From assembly GCF_040183065.1 (NCBI RefSeq), contig NC_091123.1, forward strand, positions 108,226,821 through 108,290,820: a stretch of DNA of 64,000 bases. Reading direction: 5' to 3'. This DNA comes from Periplaneta americana (Eukaryota > Arthropoda > Insecta > Blattodea > Blattidae). Positions within the stretch are counted from its first letter, which is position 1; the number at the start of each line of letters is the position of its first letter. The position numbers and the translations under genes were made by a program. Below are positions 55,103-64,000 of this stretch, in pieces. The notes beneath the pieces are model-generated. The model saw only the letters and a program-made list of their open reading frames with translations. It did no database searches and was not told the origin of the DNA.

Positions 55103-55250
55103 TATATACAGTCACGAAGCTCAATACGTAGTAATTATGCATCCATAGATAGTTACTATCGCCTCATCACAGACAATGCGAAATAGTACCGGCACAGTCT
55201 ATTGTTTCTAGTACCCTCAACAACTCAAGCTTCGTGACTGTATATACTAG
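55099..55250. mobile_element. 152-bp MITE with CTAGTATATACAGTCACGAA ends
   Basis: CTAGTATATACAGTCACGAA, GCT at 55099-55121 is inverted at 55228-55250. It is joined to the right end of element X through a shared CTAG. Confidence 0.85.
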
Positions 55251-55401
55251 ACTGTGGTACTACTAAGTGTAAGGCAGCTTGGCAAATTATTATTAGACTA
55301 ATAAAATCAGAAATAATAAAATTCTTCTCAAATTAAAGTTAGTAATATTTTAACGGTCGATGATTTCAACTATTGGTTTATAAATTCAGTGAAAGATATT
55401 G

Positions 55402-55648
55402 AGTCCATAGCTGTGGAGTAACGGTTAGTATATCTGACCATGAAACGAGCGGGTCCGGGTTCAAATCCTGTTTGGAACAAGTTACCTGGTCGAGGTTTTT
55501 TCCAGGATTTTTCCCCTCAACCCTCTGAAAGCAAATGTAGGGTGACTTTCGGCGCTGGACCCTGGACTCATTTCATTGGCTTTATCACCGTCATTTCACT
55601 CAGCCACTAGATAAATGTAGTAGTTGATAAAGAGCCGCAAAAAAAACC
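55402..55648 (+). mobile_element. SINE-A, diverged copy
   Basis: CTGTGGAGTAACGGTTAGTA, B-box GGGTTCAAATCC, GGTCGAGGTTTTTTCCAGG. The 3' hairpin has decayed (GCCACT...AGAGCC), so this is an old copy. Confidence 0.85.
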
Positions 55649-55666
55649 AATTAAAAGAGGGACAAG

Positions 55667-55690
55667 ATGAAAAAAAAAAAAAGAAAAAAA
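55667..55690. repeat. A-rich tract
   Basis: Runs of A with occasional G just after the SINE-A copy. Confidence 0.7.
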
Positions 55691-55874
55691 AATCGGAAGA
55701 AGAATTTTGGGTATTTAATCTTATTTTGTGATGTAATATTGTTATGGTTCTTCTTTAAAACTCAGAAGGACATACTTTTAATTCACTCTGTAAGTTATGG
55801 GTACAATATAGCTTATAGAATAGATTATACAGTATACTGTAGCATCTGAAAACTGCTTGACCACAAAGGGCTAG

Positions 55875-56105
55875 GGCCACCGGCGTGGCATAGTAGGTTA
55901 AGGCGCTTGCCTGCCGGTCTGAAGTTGCGCTTGGGTGTGGGTTTGATCCCCGCTTGGGTTTTTGCCGAGGTTTTTCCCAACCGTAAGGTGGATGTCAGGT
56001 AATCTATGGCGAATCCTCGGCCTCATCTCGCTATCATCAATCTCATCGACGCTAAATAACCTAGTAGTTGATACAGCGTCGTTAAATAACCTACTAAAAA
56101 TAAAA
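55875..56105 (+). mobile_element. SINE-C, full-length copy
   Basis: GCCACCGGCGTGGCATAGTA head, GGGTTTGATCCCCG B-box, CCAACCGTAAGGTGGATGTC body, stem CGACGCT (56047-56053) with AGCGTCG (56075-56081). ACAAAGGGCTA duplicates at 55863-55873 and 56106-56116. Confidence 0.9.
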
Positions 56106-56116
56106 ACAAAGGGCTA

Positions 56117-57764
56117 AGACAGTATACACTCTGCAAACCTTAAAATTGCTTAAAACTGGCTGAGGTCAAGGTAACTCTGACTGGTCGGTCACATAAATTG
56201 TACGACTGGCATGCGAACTGTCAGAATTAGACGTCACGAGTTCGATTGGGTTCTTGCTCAATATCTGTAGTCTTTCTCATTTCCTTTAAATTTACTCGTA
56301 TATTGCATGCAGATTAGTAGGTAATGGTTACAAGTATCCCAATTGAACGTCCTTGTCCCGTATACAGTGTCAACCCTGAAAAAAAATATTTTATACACTC
56401 ACGATCTTCACTCCTTAAAGGGAGAGGCCGAGTTTCGCAATTGCATAAAACAAAACATTCCTATAGCTTTCCCAATCCTGACCTTTGAGGAAGGTGAGGC
56501 GATTCAAACCGCGAGCAAATGATAGCACGCATTTATTATTGTGACTCCAGTCTTAATTTCCCCCTCCTTGCCAGCTTCAATTTCAGTTTCTTTAGACCTA
56601 CTATTCGAATTGCGAAGTCTCTAAATTCTTTAAGCTAGTCGTATATTGTAAAGTAATAACCAGAGCTAGGAAGTTGTTACCAAAGTTGTGTGAGCTTGGA
56701 CTATATATCTAGCGATTGAAAAGTAATAGCGCATCTCTCAATGTCAGTGAATCAAAACGACTAACATGTACAACCGGGTGATAACCAAACATGTGTTCCA
56801 ATCATCCACAGCCGACGAATAATATAAAAACTAATAATTTGTAATTGTAAACTCCGTCACTCCCAAACTAAAATAATTTACCCATACATATAAAAAAACA
56901 TACAAAGTATACAATTATGATTATAGCCTTATTGTAACAAATAACAGTGAACATTTTCATTTTATTAAAAGAAATACTCCTTTTATGTTCAGAAAAAAAA
57001 AACAATATTTGTACTCTGAAAATATTCGTTTTACGTCACAAGACGTTACTGGAGCAAATCTGAAATATGATACAGTATATCTTACTACCACCAGGTGAAC
57101 AACTACTTTGTAAATCCAATAGTGTATCTCGTTTGTGGCATGTAATATTAAACCCATAATTATATTCAAGAACACTTTTCTTTTCTATTGTAATGAATGA
57201 CAGCTAGGAAGTTGGTATCGTAATTCCTATGTTGAACTTGGACTGTAACGCAACCGAATGCATAGCAGCACGAAACGTCAACATTTAACGAAGAATAATG
57301 CGGGAAAAAATAAACGTGTTACACACTCCTGTTTGAATAATTATTTAATAGCAGATGAGTTTACTTTTTTGGAATCATTCATAATATTCACATTACGTAA
57401 ATAATATAATAATAACAGAATATCTCACTTTGTTCAGAAGCTAAAATATTAATATAAATTAACAATATTCTTCAAACTATTCACGACTCTACACAGATCC
57501 ACAGAATTTTACTATGCATTGTTTATCTGAACATACTGTGTATCGTCTGTAGCGAGCGGGAGTAGGGCGAGGCGCTGGTGACACCTTTACTCCTCGCTGT
57601 ACTCAACTGAAATCTGTTTTGGTACGAACTTCCTACCTATGGTGATAACTTGTTGCCCATCGCATCAGTAAGACTACAACTCGAACGTGAAACGGATTTA
57701 TTATGAATACTTCCGTTTTATACGGAAGAAATTGGAAGACCACATAACCTTTTTTTTACGTTTA
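56117..57764. other. No supported feature
   Basis: AT-rich with scattered short frames; nothing recognised. Confidence 0.4.
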
Positions 57765-57777
57765 TTTATTCACTGAA

Positions 57778-58020
57778 ATCCACACCTGGAGAGTAACGGT
57801 TAGTGTGTCTGACCGCGAAACCACGTGGCTCGGGTTCGAATCCAGGTCGGGGCAAGTTACCTTGTAGAAGTTTTTCCGGGGTTTTCTCTCAACCCAATAC
57901 GAGCAAATGCTGGATAACTTTCGGTGCTGAACCCGGACTTATTTCACCGGCATTATCACCTTCATTTCATTCAGACGCTAAAAACCTGAGATGTTGATAC
58001 AGCGTCGTAAAATAACCAAA
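57778..58020 (+). mobile_element. SINE-A, full-length copy
   Basis: B-box GGGTTCGAATCC, tail GTTGATACAGCGTCGTAAAA. TTTATTCACTGAA / TTTATTCAGTGAA duplication at 57765-57777 and 58021-58033. Confidence 0.9.
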
Positions 58021-58033
58021 TTTATTCAGTGAA

Positions 58034-59002
58034 CTACCAATAGGATGACAGTACTTCTATATTGATCAATAATATCATCTCAATCTTTCTTTGGGCTTGA
58101 GGTAAAATCAGATTTCTTCCGTTTTTGTTTGAAAAGAATTTCAAAGAAGTGCGTTTCTATGAAGACGACATCGCATCATTAAGTTATATGTCTACACGGG
58201 TCAAAATTTAGAGGCCAGTGTCCCTTCACCTGTGAACCCGAGTCCGACCCGAGCCCGAGTGGTATAAATGAAATTGTAGAGGCCTAATCTGCAGGGAATC
58301 TTTGAAACTCACCCGGTGCTGAAGAATTATTAATTGAAACGCACTTTTTTTATAAAATAAATTATTGGTTTCATGTAGTTTATAAACAGAGTTTCGTTAA
58401 GTCATAAAATTAGAGACACGATTTTTTCAATAAAAATTAATAGGGTCTACACAAGTGACAGACATAAAAAAGACTGATCAAATTTTCTTTTTATAGTCAT
58501 TAGGAACTTCAACGATCCTTACAGTTGAATAAACTACTAAACTAAATAATAAATAAAACGTAAAAGTCAGGCACTAAACTGTTCATCGTAGTCTAGTAAT
58601 GCAACGTCTCTGAACATGCATTGGTTTACGAATCAATCGTTCGTTATTTGGTTTGATTTTGATGACCAATATGAAACATTGTGCCATCTTTTGAGCACGA
58701 AATGAAACTCTTTACTCACAGCGGTGACCAAAGCGGGTGTCGTGATTATATCATGTAATCACAGACATTCAAACGGGTACGAGGAGTTTCTTGTACATTG
58801 CTGTGTTTTTCATTCACGTACTGAAGGCAAGCAGTGGCGGTATCATGTCTCTCTACAAACTCTGTCTCTACAAGCAGTAAGAGATGATTTCGTAAAGAAT
58901 GAGTAGGATAACTTTTTTCTTGTTTTGTCGGACAAAATGTAATACCTATGTTTACTATGCTCAACGGTTTAATTAGAAACATTAGTTGCCACGCTTAATA
59001 AT
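58034..59002. other. No supported feature
   Basis: A C/G-rich patch near 58240-58262 (CCCGAGTCCGACCCGAGCCC) resembles one at about 43850-43880. Otherwise nothing. Confidence 0.35.

Positions 59003-59056
<54 letters not shown>
59003..59056. repeat. (ATT)n microsatellite
   Basis: About 17 ATT units. Confidence 0.95.
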
Positions 59057-59057
<1 letters not shown>

Positions 59058-59264
59058 TGACCACTACGTATGTGTTTCTATAATTCTTCTGTACGTGCAT
59101 TAATATTGATATTTTTAAATATACCCCCTAGAACGATAAAATTATTAGGTTTTATCTCAATTTTAATCTTTATATGAGGGTAACTATTTATTAGTTATTC
59201 ATTTAATAATAATATTGTAGAAAAACTGATTCAATATTATGTGCCAACGAACTGTTAAACGCCA

Positions 59265-59650
59265 GGAATTGATATGTCTTAAATCATAGCCAGGGAGAGG
59301 AAGATGAAATAAATAAATGTAAGGAAGTCAGCTACCTAATGGGGTTTGAAATATCTCGTGCTCTAAAGCCTTTTAATAGAACAGAATTTCTCAAAAGAGT
59401 AATGTTTAAAATAGCTTAAATAACTTGTCCATAAGAAGTTTTTAATTTTGAAAAACTACGAATTTCTCGACCAAGTATCCAGAGAAGAATTTAGAAAATT
59501 CCTGATTATATTCAAGAGGAAGGTTAAAAAATGAAGCAAGAAAAATCGTATATTATTCACTGACTCTTGATGACAGCAGTGACATTACTGATTCAGCAAA
59601 GCTTGAGATTTTTATCCGCGGGATTGATTAAGATGTTAGTACAGGAACCA
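59265..59650 (+). pseudogene. hAT transposase middle fragment (GTF2IRD2/ZBED5-like)
   Basis: Frames in order: EINKCKEVSYLMGFEISRAL, KPFNRTEFLKRVMFKIA, then KLRISRPSIQRRI and IPDYIQEEG, then SLTLDDSSDITDSAKLEIFI, RGID. These match the successive blocks (KPF.EGEFIK, ISLSR.TVQRRIEDI, SLALDESTDITDTAQL.IFIRGID) of vertebrate- and arthropod-type GTF2IRD2/ZBED5 hAT proteins, including the catalytic D of the LDESTD box. Frameshifts and stops separate them. Confidence 0.75.
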
Positions 59651-59664
59651 CCACTGGTTGTAGT

Positions 59665-61065
59665 GTTCCTGCCAAGTACCTTTCCTCCGTCTCCTTACTT
59701 CATAGGCTGTCTGTCGAATGTAATCACTGCAGCTCGAGTTTTGGTCACCGCTGCTTTACTGTCGGTGAAGGATCAAGTGTTCAGGAATAAGGCTTGCATT
59801 ATTAACTTTTTGCAGTTGTTTGACAGGCGCCTAAATAGTTTAAGGAAGTAAAGAGTTGAGTAATATTATTGTAGAACGTGCAGTATACTAATGTATATTT
59901 TAAGCATGCAATGACCTTTTCTTCCTCGAGAAAAATGTAAAACTTATAGCACGTTTTTATGAATGAGAGCTTTTGGTTTTCGTTGACGCAGTACCTTCTC
60001 GACGAGCGCAAGTTTTACGTTTTCTAGTTGTGTAAGAGTGATGAGAAACGGAGCACACACACTGCCCATCACTCGCCAGATGTCAGCTGTTGCTTGTTAA
60101 CACTTGTGAAGCACTTGAAACTTTGTGATTCATTCCATCGTGTGACTGCTGAGTTCGTTTATTTTTCTAAAAACGAGTAATAAAACTTAAAGTTGCATCT
60201 TTCTTCATGAAGGTTGAGTTTATAGCCCGCAGTTAGTCATATCGTGTACTTTGGCACTAATAATAAATTAAGAGAGTAAGTGTAGCTACTCTCCTTATTT
60301 CCATTCGAAAGGAAACTTATCTTTTTTGGTGATGGTGGTTTTGTGGTAAATCACAAACATAATCATACATTTCAATGAAAATATTTGTAGGTTTTGTGAA
60401 TTGCATTGTCAGTGCAATATTGATAGATTAAAATTTTAAAATATGTTATATTAATTGTATATACAATCGGTAGTATACATGTTATGGAAGAACTATTAAG
60501 AAGACTAGTTTTTCAAAGATTTTTGTTGTAAGAATTATGTAAACATCATTAAGTCTTATAGTCGTCATAAATATTTTATAAGGATAAGATATGTATTTTA
60601 ACAAAAGGCGTGTATTTAAACGCTTAATCTCATATTAATTTTCCCCATATGTCACATAACTTCAACTTTTGCTTTAAGTTTCTATAATCGTGTTTTGACG
60701 CGACTAATTCTTTATAGATGGTACAAAAGTGAAAATGTCACATTTTATGTGTAACAGGAAGCAGTGGTATGAGATAATATTATCATGCCAGCACGCGTAT
60801 GTATTTGCATAATCTAGCGGACACTTCAACTTCGTGTTACGCTAAAAATTATTAGTGTTTACATATTCCGGAAGAGAGTTCATGCTTTGAGTAATTCTTG
60901 AAGGAGGTGGTATAAGAGGGAAAAATGTCACCGAACAGCAAGCAGTGACGCCATGCAGTGATAAGAGAACAGCGCATCCGCAATAATATTGCTGTCGAAG
61001 GTAGACATGCAATGAATGGGATTTTAAAATCTTGTCACATTTGTTGGTAACTTATCAAATACTGG
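59665..61065. other. No supported feature
   Basis: Nothing recognised; AT-rich. Confidence 0.4.
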
Positions 61066-61282
61066 GTTATTTAGCATCGCTGAAATAGGTGATAGCGAAA
61101 TGCTATTTTTGAAGATGAGGTCAGGTATTAGCCATGTGACTACCAGACAGTCTTCTCACATTTGGGAAAAACGTCTGAAAATACTCAACCAAGCAATCAC
61201 CCCAAGTGAGAATCGAACTCATGCCTGAGCGCAACTCCGGATCAGTAGGCAAACGCGCTAACGTCTGAGCTACGCCGGTGGC
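61066..61282 (-). mobile_element. SINE-C, diverged copy
   Basis: TATTTAGCATCGCTG, GTGAGAATCGAACTCATGCC (B-box complement) and GAGCTACGCCGGTGGC match SINE-C with many substitutions. Confidence 0.8.
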
Positions 61283-61814
61283 TGTAGGATATTGTAGTAT
61301 CATAACTAGATTCCGGATTTCCATGCAAATAGGCTACATGTTTTTATATAAGCTCGTTACATTTCTCAAACTTTGCAAATATTCGTTTTATGACATCGAT
61401 TCCAAATAACCATACTTTTTTCGTGCATGTTTGGATATTTTGACCTTTTTTGGAGTAACTTCGTGCATAAATCATATTTTGAAGATTTCAGATTTAATAG
61501 CACATAAGTATTTAGACTTTTATATTACATATTATGTCCTTTTTTTCTGGGTTAATTGCATATATTATGTTGCTTCGTAGAATCTGGTATGTCTCACATC
61601 ATTTGTATACTAAAAAAAAATAATAATAAAAGAAAGCTACCGGTAATATTGTTTCGTGGCATCCTACCTGACAACTAGTCTTTAGTTACACTGGAATTTC
61701 CAACCCCAATTCTCGTTCGTTACAAGCTAGAGGTCAAAATGCTGAAAGAAAGAAAGGCAGAAGCAGCATTCTTGCGAACTGTAATGTAGTACACATTTGT
61801 ATCGAATTGTGAAG
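61283..61814. other. No supported feature
   Basis: Nothing recognised. Confidence 0.35.
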
Positions 61815-61931
61815 GGTTGCTAAAGCTTCTGTTAGAACTGCAAGAAGATATCTTGTGTCAAAATGGATTGAGAGAGAGGAATTTCTGAAGACGGACGGTG
61901 ATGTAGTTTATTGTGATTATTGTAATAAAGA
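61815..61931 (+). CDS. Candidate exon with a C-x2-C zinc-finger start
   Basis: From just after a TGA the frame reads RVAKASVRTARRYLVSKWIE, REEFLKTDGDVVYCDYCNKD and ends AAAGAT|GTAAGTAATT, a strong splice donor. WI...FL.TDGD..YC.YC.K.V is the start of a BED/CGGBP1-like DNA-binding finger; its H residues would be in the next exon, which I could not find. It could be a host zinc-finger gene or the first exon of a DNA transposon. No start codon is visible. Confidence 0.35.
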
Positions 61932-61936
61932 TGTAA

Positions 61937-62377
61937 GTAATTTTGCATTTTGTGATGTGCTGTAACATTGTAGTTGAGGCGTAACGCTGCAAATTCGGAG
62001 GGTAGTGGGTTCGATTGCCGATGAGGTCATTGTCATGCGGAAATGAAAAAGACTTACAATTCGACTTCTCTTTTTCTCAAATTTCTTCCCTTAAAAATGC
62101 ATCTGTCATTTCTTGTAACATACAAAGATCATTTTCTGTGTTCAAGAATGTGCTTCAGACAAACACATGAGGTTAAGTAAAGAAAACCTGATAAATTAGT
62201 TGTACGTTGTTTCAAAATAAAATAAAAATGTAACATAATATAGAACTCAATTTTGATAGCACTTTCACCGTCTTTTCGCTTCATTGTGCATGTTTGGTCT
62301 TATGATAGTGTACTAATGAATGTATGTTTCAAGATTTGATAGTGCATGGAAATCCGGGCTCTACCTAGTGTGTAATT
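61937..62377. other. No firm feature; tRNA-box-like trace
   Basis: GTGGGTTCGATTGCCG at 62006 resembles a B-box; the surrounding element is not defined. Confidence 0.25.
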
Positions 62378-63310
62378 AAAGGTCTGGCAGAATGATCTCT
62401 CCGATTTGAATTGGCCGCCATGCAGGTTTCTTGATAGTTACGCTTGAACGGCATATATCTTTGAGCAGCACAATCCATGCCATATCAGTTACCGTCATGG
62501 CGTGGACAGGTGAACATCGTGCATTTTGTTGTTGAACATTAAAAAAAATGGTGACTGTGATTGCAACGCGTGGATATTTCGTAATCATTTTAAAGTAGGT
62601 CGACACGAAAGAATTCCTGGTAAGAAAGCCCTACTGATATGGGTGAGAAATGTCAGACAAAAGGTTCAACTTCTACACAGAAGTCGTCCGGTAGATATCG
62701 CAACGTTCGAGCTCCCGAGAATATCGCAGCTGTGAGGCATACTGAAACCACATCTCTACGACGCTCAACCATTAAACATGCTCTGGTATTGGGAATATCT
62801 GATCGGAGTGTACACTTAGACCTCAAGTTTCATCCCTACAAAGTTATGGCGGTTCAAAAACTTCAGCAACGTGTCTGGCTAAACCGTCAAGATGCTTGTG
62901 AGACCATATTGTAAAATGTTCCATGCGATGCTGTTGTGCTCAGTAATGACTAAGCTCATTTTCATTTGTTGAGCTGCGTCAACAAACAAAACATTCCATT
63001 TTGGTCCCCAGAAAACACTCGAAAAATGCATCAGTGACCTCTCCAGTGATCGTGTTACTGTTTGGTGTGCTGTTGCACAATTTGGAATGATAGAGCCATG
63101 CTTTTTTGAGGAAGAAGGACGCACAGTCACAGTTTGAGGAATGTATAGCTCGTGAGGGCAATCATTTGGACCATATTTTCTTTAAAACAAAGTAATGTCA
63201 AAATAGCAAACATTCTTCTGTAATATGGTAAAATGAAGTAGGATTTATGTTGCTCTTAGTACTCGTATTTATGTTTTTAACCGGAGAGATCATTCTGCCG
63301 GACTCTGTAT
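62378..63310 (+). mobile_element. Mariner-like transposon with TIRs, transposase 3' end deleted
   Basis: Terminal repeats GTCTGGCAGAATGATCTCTC at about 62383 and, inverted, GTCCGGCAGAATGATCTCTC ending about 63303, with TA near both ends. Inside, plus frames give FRNHFKVGRHERIPGKKALL, GSTSTQKSSGRYRNVRAPEN, IAAVRHTE, KHALVLGISDRSVHLDLKFH, PYKVMAVQKLQQR, then VLSSND (catalytic D changed in context), HFHLLSCVNKQNIPFWSPEN and VWCAVAQFG. This is the DUF4817-type helix-turn-helix followed by the first part of an IS630/mariner DDE domain. Frameshifts occur near 62640, 62800 and 62915. The last third of the transposase is missing. Confidence 0.85.
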
Positions 63311-63312
63311 AA

Positions 63313-63801
63313 GTTAAACTAGCGTTATTTAGGTAGTACATAAGAAGATAGATAGAATAGGCAGAGATGAACGTGTTGCGAACGATGGCAATCTGTCGAA
63401 GAACAGATGATAAGAAGAAAATAATAAATTGGAAGAGAGCTAACGATATTCAATCTAAATGGGAAGCATAGTATCAAAATTAGGCAACTCAATTTTTTGC
63501 GATTTCGGGATATCGATTGTTTCTCATAGAATTTTGTATGCTGAATGCGATTCTGGAACTGTTTAGGTTCAAAAACGGACAGAACACACCGAAAATAATA
63601 GACTACTTAATTCTGAGCTTTAGAATCAAAATTTAGACAACTCCACTGTGGCTTGGTTTCATACTAGGACAATTCCTTCAGTAGGCAATAAGAAGTCCAC
63701 ATTCGTACCATCTTTTCCCATCTCGCATCACGAATCCAACATGGCTTATTGTTTATATAATCGGGTAGTGGATGAATAAATACTGTTTTACGTAAATTTG
63801 C
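63313..63801. other. Eroded flank of the 43-bp minisatellite
   Basis: Isolated degenerate units, for example TTAGACAACTCCACTGTGGC near 63632 and TTAGGCAACTCAATTTT near 63480, suggest the array once extended further. Confidence 0.4.
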
Positions 63802-64000
63802 TTTAAATATGGCTTCATTTAGTTTCAAAAACAGACAACTCCACTTTAAATATGACTTCGTTTGGTTTCAAAAACAGACAACTCCACTTTAAATATGGCT
63901 TCATTTGGTTTCAAAAACAGACAACTTCACTTTAAATATGGCTTCGTTTGGTTTCAAAAACATACAACTCCACGACTTAGTTTCAGAGTTGAACAACTCC
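63802..64000. repeat. 43-bp minisatellite, continues past the window
   Basis: Four units of exactly 43 bp (starts 63802, 63845, 63888, 63931), each TTTAAATATGGCTTCATTTG, GTTTCAAAAACAGACAACTC, CAC with few changes, plus a degenerate fifth from 63974. The period is not a multiple of three, so it is not a protein repeat. Confidence 0.9.

Noticed and set aside
63802..64000. CRISPR array
   Set aside because: Units are contiguous 43-bp repeats without unique spacers, in an insect nuclear context.

Overview
The window looks like repeat-dominated, AT-rich insect nuclear DNA. Transposon motifs, several tRNA-derived SINE families and many (ATT)n microsatellites suggest a cockroach or another blattodean (Periplaneta-like). 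That placement rests on family resemblance from memory, not a search. No intact host gene is visible. The longest open frames (about 160-190 codons) are pieces of dead retrotransposons. One short exon-like zinc-finger segment (61815-61931) with a clean GTAAGT donor is the only weak candidate for something else.

Layout. 0-6.4 kb: hAT-like MITE, LINE-a 3' piece, a palindromic mariner, a MITE, an (ATATT)n array, a retroelement-like tail and a tyrosine-recombinase remnant. 7-13 kb: element X, a Tc1/mariner element with about 80 bp TIRs, further DDE transposase relics and (AAT)n arrays. 13.4-19.7 kb: purine minisatellite, LINE-c and LINE-d pieces, SINEs, an inverted SINE pair, a foldback element and a perfect-TIR MITE. 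21-25.5 kb: SINE-B, LINE-c, the largest LINE relic (LINE-b) and nested MITEs. 26-28.8 kb: a four-level nest, SINE-C split by a Mutator-like element, itself split by another DNA element carrying SINE-D. 29-36 kb: hAT relic, LINE-c, LINE-e and LINE-f fragments, SINEs. 36-40.4 kb: an unclassified multicopy gene relic carrying a hAT MITE, a 1.8 kb palindrome with DDE transposase sequence in both arms, and a short hairpin.

41.2-47.6 kb is one PIF/Harbinger-type element (6352 bp) with a TTA target duplication, matching GGGCCTGTACTACGA termini, HARBI1-like exons on the plus strand and a convergent, intron-containing Myb/SANT-like gene on the minus strand. It is decayed and carries a LINE, a MITE and a SINE. 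48-58 kb: SINE-G inside a LINE-a 3'UTR, a Penelope-like GIY-YIG fragment broken by two insertions, LINE-c, element X with two further DNA elements, and SINEs A and C. 58-64 kb: hAT transposase relic, SINE-C, a mariner-like element with TIRs, and a 43-bp minisatellite running off the end.

The elements are linked in three ways. DNA transposons and SINEs repeatedly insert into older elements, giving datable nests with visible target duplications. Three SINE families share one 3' stem-loop, suggesting a common LINE partner. Many (ATT)n tracts sit at LINE/SINE 3' tails or element junctions.
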